Notes under the pieces: model-generated
The model's database searches: none
What the model was told of the DNA's origin: nothing
What the model saw: only the letters and a program-made list of their open reading frames with translations
Origin: Methylotenera sp.
Lineage (GTDB): Bacteria > Pseudomonadota > Gammaproteobacteria > Burkholderiales > Methylophilaceae
Assembly: GCA_023259635.1 (NCBI GenBank)
Contig: JALRGX010000114.1
Location: 1-40,758, forward strand
Length of the DNA: 40,758 bases
Reading direction: 5' to 3'
Made by a program: the position numbers and the translations under genes
In this document: in pieces, positions 8,486-14,153 of the stretch
How the letters are laid out: each line of letters starts with the position of its first letter
Numbering within the stretch: the first letter of the stretch is position 1

Positions 8486-8899
8486 TTACGCTTTTGCTGA
8501 ATGGCTTTCCAGAGTATCCAGTAATTTTCTAGCAAATTTTTTGGAATCCATGAAAATCATGCCAAGATTTTTACTAGGTTTGGCAGCGACAGCCAGAATG
8601 GTGTCTGGTCCGGCTTGTACCAATAGCATCACGCCTTGCTCGCCTTCAACCAGTACTAACTTTAAATTGCCTCGTTGTATCTCCTGCGCTGCACGATGGG
8701 CCAAAGCCAGCAGGGATGCACACATTGCGCCAAAGCGGTCAGGATCGACGCCATTCCCAAGCACTGCAGCAAGAGTGAAACCGTCGCTTGAAATACATGC
8801 AGATGCTTCAATATCAGCAGATGTGGAATTCAGTTCACGCAATACGGATCTTAGGGCGGATGTACGTGCTTCTTCCGGTGTTTTTTGAGCAATATGCAT
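8486..8899 (-). CDS. Roadblock/LC7 domain protein
   Basis: A 137-residue protein, nearly all one Roadblock/LC7 fold: an N-terminal helix (ALRSVLRELNSTSADIEAS), the strand pair ACISSDGFTLAAVL, a long helix (FGAMCASLLALAHRAAQEI) and the strands LKLVLVEGEQGVMLLVQAG and DTILAVAAK. Proteins of this family (for example MglB) bind small Ras-like GTPases and often act as their GTPase-activating partner. The GTPase encoded in the same operon is the obvious partner. It begins 78 bases after the preceding Roadblock-like gene, with a strong hairpin between them, and ends 16 bases before the flavoglobin gene. Confidence 0.88.
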   Translation of the reverse strand: MHIAQKTPEEARTSALRSVLRELNSTSADIEASACISSDGFTLAAVLGNGVDPDRFGAMCASLLALAHRAAQEIQRGNLKLVLVEGEQGVMLLVQAGPDTILAVAAKPSKNLGMIFMDSKKFARKLLDTLESHSAKA

Positions 8900-8929
8900 A
8901 ATAGATTCTCTAATAGATTTATTTGACGA

Positions 8930-8968
8930 AATACCCCTGCAGTAGCATATTGCTACTGCAGGGGTATT
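8930..8968 (-). promoter_or_regulatory. Perfect 18-bp intercistronic hairpin
   Basis: The arms 8930-8947 and 8951-8968 are perfectly complementary over 18 bases with a three-base loop. In the operon it lies after the stop of the 134-residue Roadblock-like gene and before the start of the 137-residue one. There is no T-run after the stem on the minus strand, so it is unlikely to be a simple full terminator; mRNA end protection, partial termination or processing are more likely. Confidence 0.75.
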
Positions 8969-8977
8969 GCTGCGCTA

Positions 8978-9382
8978 TTACAGTGCGGCTTCTACTAAAG
9001 GCATGTTGCTGCGTGATTTTGTCAGTACCATACCCAGGTTCGCTGATTTACGGCATACAAAGCAAGCAACTTGCTCTTCATTTTTACCGCGGATGAAAAC
9101 GTGGATCAGGTTATCACTGTTGATAATAATTTCCTGAAAGTAGTGATGGCCGTCATCTGAAAGACCGCGTGACTTCTTGAAGATACTTTCAATCATTTTA
9201 ACGTTTGGGCCTTGGAATAGATCTGCAGTAGCCGCTGCCAACAGTTCAACTACTTCTGTCGGTTGTGAATCCACAGATTTGATACCGAGCAGCATGCCGC
9301 TGGCAAGGTCGATATAGCCTGCAGCTAAACATTCAGGAATTGAAGCGGTTGCGGCTTGTAAAGCATCATTTAGTTTGGTCAT
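8978..9382 (-). CDS. Small Roadblock/LC7-like protein
   Basis: A 134-residue protein with the layout of a Roadblock fold but weak sequence match: helix LNDALQAATASIPECL, strands AGYIDLASGMLLGI, helix EVVELLAAATADLF, then the strand FQEIIINSDNLIHVFIRG. It also contains EEQVACFVCRKSANLGMVL; the C-terminal 'NLGM' segment parallels KNLGMIF in the next gene, suggesting the two are paralogues. It may be a second GTPase partner or a heterodimer subunit. The start has AAGGGG eight to nine bases upstream of ATG at 9382. The 112-base gap to the ABC-phosphatase gene is long for this operon and could carry a secondary promoter. Confidence 0.7.
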   Translation of the reverse strand: MTKLNDALQAATASIPECLAAGYIDLASGMLLGIKSVDSQPTEVVELLAAATADLFQGPNVKMIESIFKKSRGLSDDGHHYFQEIIINSDNLIHVFIRGKNEEQVACFVCRKSANLGMVLTKSRSNMPLVEAAL

Positions 9383-9494
9383 ATAAATTTCCCCTTTTAA
9401 TTAAATAATTGTTTTTTTGTGATAATTGAACTGCCTTTGCTACATTTCATAACTTTGCCTGGACGGGCAAGTGATGATTCTTTTTTGGAGCGCT

Positions 9495-10862
9495 TCAGAC
9501 GCTATGTGAAAACGCCTCCAGAAATTTGACTTGTGCTTCAGATTGCACCCAGCGTGGCTCAATCCTTCGCACATATTCCAAAGCATATAGTGATCCCATT
9601 CCTTCCCAGATCAAATGCGCTGCAAGTACAGTTCCTGTGCGGCCCAGGCCAGCCCTGCAGTGCACTGCAATAACTTCGCCTCGTGTAAGCAGGGTTTCAA
9701 TCTGCTTGCATATACGTATGCCTTGTTCAACGCTTGGCGCTTCCATGTCAGGAATGGGCTCCCAGACACTTTTGATTCCAAAAGGTTCGAGTTTTGCATT
9801 GTCCAGAGGTGTCTCTGTTAGTGTCAGCAACGTAGTAATTCCTACACGCTGTAAAGCCTTAAGGTCGTATTCCATATCGAAATAGACACCAGGTACAGGT
9901 GTGCCGGCAAGTTTTCCTTTTTTAAGCCATAGAAATCCACGCGGACCAGATTGGCTTTTGGTTTTTGCAAGTGCGGCTTTTGGCAAAGGTTTTGCTGGAA
10001 TAACCGATTCATCAAGATGCTCAGGTGGAGTGCCTGGGCTTGCGATATTGCAAGAGCCGGTACGCGCAAATTCACGTGCCGCATGTGAAATCGGGCTATC
10101 GAATATCTGTGGGATAGGTTGTTCTTCTTGAACATGGCCTCCGGCGATCAATATCGCGGTGCCTCCTAGGAGTCTTGCATGTTTCTGATTGTGCAAAACC
10201 ACGAGCAGGGCGCGTCGCGTTGCTTCTTCACGCAGATAAGCTAGCAGGCGTTCGCTTTCCAGATCATTTAGCCCCGTTGTTGGTTCATCGATGCATAACA
10301 GGTGCGGGTCGGAGACTACTTGACGTAAAATCGAAAGGTGTCGTTGTGATGCCAGGGGCAGGCTTACTACAGGTTCATCAAGTTTGTCACATAATTCATT
10401 CAGGTTTGCACGTGCTAATAAACGTTTTGCAAGCTCATATTGCATGGTCCGTGTCAGCTGATGACGTTCTGTAAGATTTACTACGATATTTTCTAATACA
10501 GAAGACATCATGAGTTGGGCGCTTTGAGCAACCAGGTCTGGTCGCTCTTTTTCGGCTAATACAGCACCACGATAGTAAGCATTACCCCATGTCCGAAAGG
10601 AGGGGCTGGCGTAGCTTAGTCCTGCCAGTGTACGTAATAACGTAGATTTTCCAGTGCCTGAAGGGCCTAGCAGTACAAATGCACCTTGCTCTGGAATACT
10701 TAATGAAATTTCGCTTAAAACTACTTTTTTGCCAAAAGCGACGCCAAAGTTATTGAGCTCCAGCAGCACACCGGAGGAAGATGTATCTTCTGAAACTTGC
10801 TGCCTTACTTGACTGGCAGGCGAATTCTTTAGGGGCTTAAGCATTGGAATTATTTTATTCAT
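9495..10862 (-). CDS. ABC-type ATPase fused to a dual-specificity (tyrosine-type) phosphatase
   Basis: A 455-residue fusion with no membrane segments. Residues about 31-270 form an ABC nucleotide-binding domain resembling import/phosphate-type ATPases: Walker A GPSGTGKST (66-74), Walker B LLCIDEPTTGL with E193, and H-loop His224. The signature normally reading LSGGQ is changed to LPLASQ (168-173). After a linker rich in Pro, Ala and Lys, residues about 305-455 form a cysteine phosphatase: the loop HCRAGLGRTG (401-410) supplies Cys402 and Arg408, and D372 (PIPDMEAP) is a likely general acid. This resembles DUSP23-type phosphatases. No permease gene is nearby, so transport is doubtful. It lies nine bases after the GTPase gene. 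The fusion suggests nucleotide-driven control of a phosphoprotein, which is inference. Confidence 0.85.
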   Translation of the reverse strand: MNKIIPMLKPLKNSPASQVRQQVSEDTSSSGVLLELNNFGVAFGKKVVLSEISLSIPEQGAFVLLGPSGTGKSTLLRTLAGLSYASPSFRTWGNAYYRGAVLAEKERPDLVAQSAQLMMSSVLENIVVNLTERHQLTRTMQYELAKRLLARANLNELCDKLDEPVVSLPLASQRHLSILRQVVSDPHLLCIDEPTTGLNDLESERLLAYLREEATRRALLVVLHNQKHARLLGGTAILIAGGHVQEEQPIPQIFDSPISHAAREFARTGSCNIASPGTPPEHLDESVIPAKPLPKAALAKTKSQSGPRGFLWLKKGKLAGTPVPGVYFDMEYDLKALQRVGITTLLTLTETPLDNAKLEPFGIKSVWEPIPDMEAPSVEQGIRICKQIETLLTRGEVIAVHCRAGLGRTGTVLAAHLIWEGMGSLYALEYVRRIEPRWVQSEAQVKFLEAFSHSV

Positions 10863-10871
10863 ATTAATTTG

Positions 10872-11414
10872 TTAGCGACTCGTGCTAGGGTCAAGCAGGG
10901 CGAGCAGGGCGAGCAGCATTTGTTTCACATCTTTGCGTTCACGCCCATCTACCTCGAAAACGGGGATGTTCAAGTTAAATGCAGCAATACGTTCGTAGAA
11001 TTTATCAAGCTGGCCTATTTGCGGGTTTAGTTCGGTACGTGTAATGCCGATCACAGCCATGCCATTGCATTTGGCAATTAATTTACTGAATGCGTTCAAA
11101 TAATGATCCAGATCTGCTATCGGATCCGGTCTGGCATTATCGATAAGAATAACAAACCCCATTGCATTTTCGCTGAGGATTTCCCACATGAAGTTGAAAC
11201 GGTCTTGTCCGGGAGTGCCATAAAGGTGCACTTTGGCTCCTCCCTCAAGATTAAGCACGCCATAGTCCATTGCTACCGTGGTGTTGGTTTTGCGTTGTGC
11301 AACTTCGTCTGATGCTTTCGCCTCTGTGCCCACTACCATGATGTCGCTGACTGAACTGATGGCTGTGGTTTTACCTGATCCAACCGGACCAGCAAATATG
11401 ATTTTATTTTCCAT
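10872..11414 (-). CDS. Ras/MglA-like small GTPase
   Basis: A 180-residue single-domain GTPase. G1 is GPVGSGKTT (9-17), the switch I Thr is in TTVAMDYG, and G3 is GTPGQDRF (66-73), the form used by bacterial Arf/Srp-like and MglA/CvnD-type GTPases. The guanine-recognition motif G4, usually NKxD or TKxD, reads TRTE here (125-128), which may change base specificity. It would switch between GTP and GDP forms and work with the two Roadblock proteins encoded downstream. Its start lies three bases after the stop of the upstream gene (spacer 11415-11417), so the two are probably translationally linked. Related GTPase-Roadblock pairs occur in Myxococcus (MglA/MglB) and Streptomyces conservons, but neither has this gene set. 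Confidence 0.88.
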   Translation of the reverse strand: MENKIIFAGPVGSGKTTAISSVSDIMVVGTEAKASDEVAQRKTNTTVAMDYGVLNLEGGAKVHLYGTPGQDRFNFMWEILSENAMGFVILIDNARPDPIADLDHYLNAFSKLIAKCNGMAVIGITRTELNPQIGQLDKFYERIAAFNLNIPVFEVDGRERKDVKQMLLALLALLDPSTSR

Positions 11415-11417
11415 TTG

Positions 11418-12074
11418 TTAGAGACTCGAAATTTTAGTGAACAGTGAATTCCACAGCCCAGATTTTTGTTTTTGCTCTGACTTTCCTTCTGCTGGTAAAG
11501 ATTCGGAATTTAGTAATGAAGGTCCATGGCTAACTGTTTTGACGATGCCGGCACTGTAAGCAGCGCTGATTATTCGATTAACCTCGTTTCTATCAATGCC
11601 AAGGACGCGTCGTACAAGCATGATAGATGTGGGGTGACGCGTAAGCAGTGCACAGATGCGTGCGGTATTTGCAGTGACTGGCAATCGGGTTAGATTCGGC
11701 CAGCGGATGAATTGAACTACATCATTTTCTGAGCAGTTTTCTATCAATTTATGATCATAAGCATAAAAGGCCAGTTGCCATAACAACTCTCGAATATCTT
11801 TGCCTGAGGCTGAATTTGATGTCGGTGTGAAGTTGCTTAAAGGTATGGTTTCAAAACTTGTTGACGGTGATGTGCTGAATTCGACAATATCCTGAATATT
11901 GGCGTGGTATTGTTGTCGCTGCGGGAGTATGGTGATTTCACCATGGCCGGGCAAAATAATCTGGGTGTCGATTTTTGAGTTAAGAATCTGCTTTATTGTG
12001 TTAAGTAGATGCGTAGCAGGCGCAAAAGCAGGAACTTCAGTGTCGCTGAACTTGCTGGATAATCCAGTTAACAT
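11418..12074 (-). CDS. Unknown protein with a C-terminal winged-helix-like segment; first gene of the GTPase operon
   Basis: I do not recognise this 218-residue protein. The N-terminal 90 residues are low in clear motifs. Residues about 92-170 are helical (DIRELLWQLAFYAYDHKLI), followed by TARICALLTRHPTSIMLVRR and a segment with GIDRNEVNRIISAAYSAGIV, which has the spacing of a helix-turn-helix or winged helix. The end (EGKSEQKQKSGLWNSLF) is charged and probably flexible. Its place just ahead of a small GTPase recalls the DUF742-type (CvnC) proteins of Streptomyces conservons, but similarity is not visible. Start: ATG at 12074. About 450 bases of leader separate it from the riboswitch upstream. 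Confidence 0.7.
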   Translation of the reverse strand: MLTGLSSKFSDTEVPAFAPATHLLNTIKQILNSKIDTQIILPGHGEITILPQRQQYHANIQDIVEFSTSPSTSFETIPLSNFTPTSNSASGKDIRELLWQLAFYAYDHKLIENCSENDVVQFIRWPNLTRLPVTANTARICALLTRHPTSIMLVRRVLGIDRNEVNRIISAAYSAGIVKTVSHGPSLLNSESLPAEGKSEQKQKSGLWNSLFTKISSL

Positions 12075-12459
12075 AGTTTATTAAAATTCTTTGATTGATA
12101 ATGGCAACTGAATAGTTATGGTTATGCTTACCACTTACTTTAAAGTTGTTATTGCAATGCAATTATCAATTTCCAGAAATTTCCCCTTGTGTATTAAAAA
12201 ATGAGGTCATTCACATTTAATGCCCGGAAATGTCTACGCAATTTTCATTCCATAAAGAATGTTTGTAAGTATGTTTATGATTCTTATGGAAAATATGCTG
12301 GCAATTTTTTATTTTTATTCTAACAACGTTCCATATCGCCTGTCTAATGGCGAATATTCAGACACTGATGTTAAATTTTTAACAATTGCAAACACATGAA
12401 TTTAATACTGCATCGGATAGGTAAAACAAAAGCGACAGTCGTAGAAATTCCTAAGACCT

Positions 12460-12467
12460 GCAAAGTT
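12460..12467 (-). promoter_or_regulatory. Possible riboswitch expression-platform strand
   Basis: On the minus strand this reads AACTTTGC, the perfect complement of GCAAAGTT in the core of the aptamer (12564-12571). Pairing the two would break the aptamer, so this may be an alternative structure that couples ligand binding to expression. No clean T-run follows, so the mechanism is open. Confidence 0.4.
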
Positions 12468-12519
12468 CCAAGCTGGGGGAGTGTGAGTAAAACTGCTGGA
12501 GTAATCCTGTGCAATTCTA

Positions 12520-12602
12520 TTTAGCAATTCCGCTGCCATAGAGCCTGCGCTCCTTAGACCGGTAACTTTGCGCCCCAAACTTTCGGATGGTTTGCCCTAT
12601 TT
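12520..12602 (-). promoter_or_regulatory. Class I cyclic-di-GMP riboswitch (GEMM-I) aptamer
   Basis: Read on the minus strand, the sequence shows the conserved blocks in order: GGGCAAACC (12589-12597), a hairpin with a GAAA tetraloop, GGGGCGCAAAG, ACCGGTCTAAG, a GAGC/GCTC stem with loop, TATGGC, and then GCGG. The TCTAAG...TATGG pair is the 11-nucleotide receptor that docks the GAAA tetraloop in this class. The tetraloop stem has two central mismatches compared with the Vc2 aptamer. The element points toward the GTPase operon and lies between the LuxR-type regulator gene and the operon. Whether c-di-GMP turns it on or off cannot be read directly. Confidence 0.9.
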
Positions 12603-12648
12603 TGTTTTAAAAACCTAACGCAATTTTAAATATATTGCATAGCATCTA

Positions 12649-12689
12649 ATTTTATTTATAAATCATATATATAAATTTAGATGTCAGCG
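12649..12689. repeat. Long AT-rich inverted repeat
   Basis: CATCTAATTTTATTTATA pairs with TATATAAATTTAGATG across a short loop, with one or two mismatches. It lies between the regulator's stop codon and the riboswitch. It could end the regulator transcript or be a protein-binding site; there is no T-run to decide. Confidence 0.5.
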
Positions 12690-12881
12690 ATGCTACTTAG
12701 GGTTTTTGTTTATGTCAATCACTTTTTTTGTGAAGTGTGGTTAAGCGTATTTAGTAAGATATTGCGATGCGGAGCGGCAGATATTGTGAATATGCAGTCC
12801 ATTTTTCTAATTGGATGATGAAGGAGTCAGCGTATTTAAAATTATTAATTTTCAATCAATGTTTATTTTAAAAACAATAAC

Positions 12882-13583
12882 TTAATATATATTTCCCTTG
12901 TTATCAGATGTTTTGTTTGCCAGCAATGCCAATTGCAAACGATCGTGAACTTTTAATTTCTGGAATATGACTGACAAGTGTGCTTTTACAGTGCGATCTG
13001 CAATATCGAGCTTACTAGCGATAATTTTATTGCTATTGCCACTTGCAACCAATTCTACAATTTCGCGTTCACGCGGGGTTAAAGAAGCTAATTTTTCTAG
13101 GTTCTGGTCAGGTTTATTTTTCGTTGATCTTTTTGAGGTCAAATTTTCGAGGTGTTTTAAACGTTGTAATAAAAGTGGTAAGCCTGCACTGGATATCCAA
13201 ACGCCGCCGTCTTGTACAGTAGTGAAAATTTGGCGAATCTTATCCGGTAACAAATTGGACCTGCAGCTACCAGCCGCACCGGCAGCTAGCGCTGATAATT
13301 CATCTTCAGTTGACAGATCGATGGCTATTACCAGTATTTTCAGATTCTGATTAATGCGTTTTAAATCGGTGATGTGGTGCATATCGGAAAAACCATCAAC
13401 CCCAATATCTATCAGTGCCAGCCCTGCGCCTGACGTTTTAGCCCGCCATAGCAAATCAGTAAAATCAGATAACAATAATGATTCGCCGTGCGCTAGCAAA
13501 GTATTCCAATACAAGTCAATCAAAACAGGATTTTTGCTAACCAGAAAATTCATTGTCATCTCATTTTTTTTATGTTTATTCAA
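12882..13583 (-). CDS. LuxR/NarL-family transcription regulator with a degenerate receiver domain
   Basis: A 233-residue regulator. Residues about 10-130 are receiver-like and residues about 165-230 are a LuxR helix-turn-helix (LTPREREIVELVASGNSNKI and RTVKAHLSVIFQKL). In the receiver the aspartate of LALIDIG is kept, but the acidic pair that binds Mg is replaced by SKN (FLVSKNPVLI) and the usual Lys region reads GSCRSN. Phosphorylation is therefore doubtful. The biofilm regulators CsgD and VpsT share this design; the VpsT c-di-GMP-binding W[FLM][TS]R motif is not evident here. The gene lies between the riboswitch-led operon and the Lap operon, divergent from the latter, and may control either. 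Confidence 0.85.
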   Translation of the reverse strand: MNKHKKNEMTMNFLVSKNPVLIDLYWNTLLAHGESLLLSDFTDLLWRAKTSGAGLALIDIGVDGFSDMHHITDLKRINQNLKILVIAIDLSTEDELSALAAGAAGSCRSNLLPDKIRQIFTTVQDGGVWISSAGLPLLLQRLKHLENLTSKRSTKNKPDQNLEKLASLTPREREIVELVASGNSNKIIASKLDIADRTVKAHLSVIFQKLKVHDRLQLALLANKTSDNKGNIY

Positions 13584-13734
13584 TCATATCCATGCTAAGG
13601 ATAGATGATTGTAAATAATCATTAAAAGTGTTTAGAGCCTTGTTAATTTAGGTTAATTTAGGCTGGTTTTGACGGAGTCGTTATTATTATTCATGCTATT
13701 ATCAATTGCGATTGTTTTTTATAAGGGTATTGTC

Positions 13735-14082
13735 ATGCCTTACGTTAGTCGGGATGCTTCAGGGTTGATCAATGGGATATTTTTAAGGTCACAATCAAAT
13801 GTAACTGAGTTTCTGCCTAACGACCACCCCGATATTATTCTTTTTTTTGGCGGTACGCTTCCTGAAAGTATCGCAGATAATGCGCTAATCGATTTGACGC
13901 AATCAGACATTGATTTTATTCGCGTTATTGAAGATTTGATTGATGTTCTGATCAGCAAGAATCTTTTAACCTTTACTGACCTTCCACCTAAAGTACGTGA
14001 AAAAATTATTAACCGTAATGATGCGCGCGGCCGATTGGCCGGCTCTAATGATCTTGTCGTCTCGGATAAAGGAATTCTTTAG
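13735..14082 (+). CDS. Small conserved protein of the MPYV family (often called 'tryptophan synthase beta-like')
   Basis: I chose ATG 13735 because AAGGG seven bases upstream is well placed and the product then begins MPYVSRDASGLINGIF, the typical start of a small conserved family. A longer frame from TTG 13669 adds a hydrophobic leader that lacks a good ribosome binding site. The 115 residues include NDHPDIILFFGG, SDIDFIRVIEDLIDVLISK and LTFTDLPPKVREKII. Members are sometimes misnamed tryptophan synthase beta subunit, but no such catalytic features exist; the role is unknown. The family often sits near biofilm and secretion genes, and here lapB starts 71 bases downstream, so an operon is likely. 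Confidence 0.75.
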   Translation: MPYVSRDASGLINGIFLRSQSNVTEFLPNDHPDIILFFGGTLPESIADNALIDLTQSDIDFIRVIEDLIDVLISKNLLTFTDLPPKVREKIINRNDARGRLAGSNDLVVSDKGIL

Positions 14083-14153
14083 ATAGTTTTATTTCCAGGA
14101 ATTGTTTAAAACAATCATAGTTAGTCAATAATTGACTCAGATTAAGGTACGTT

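Larger units (their letters stand above)
12075..12881. other. Long leader and intergenic region containing the riboswitch
   Basis: An 807-base AT-rich region without a gene. On the minus strand it holds, in order of transcription, a long AT-rich hairpin (12649-12689), the c-di-GMP riboswitch (12520-12602) and about 450 bases of leader before the first operon gene. A further short stem (ATATcGCC/GGCgaATAT) is near 12332-12356. Everything else appears non-coding. Confidence 0.7.

Noticed and set aside
12421-12515. Possible second c-di-GMP aptamer on the plus strand (GCAAAG and CCTAAG are present)
   Set aside because: The GGGCAAACC block, tetraloop and receptor are missing; the likeness is explained by complementarity to the true aptamer on the other strand.
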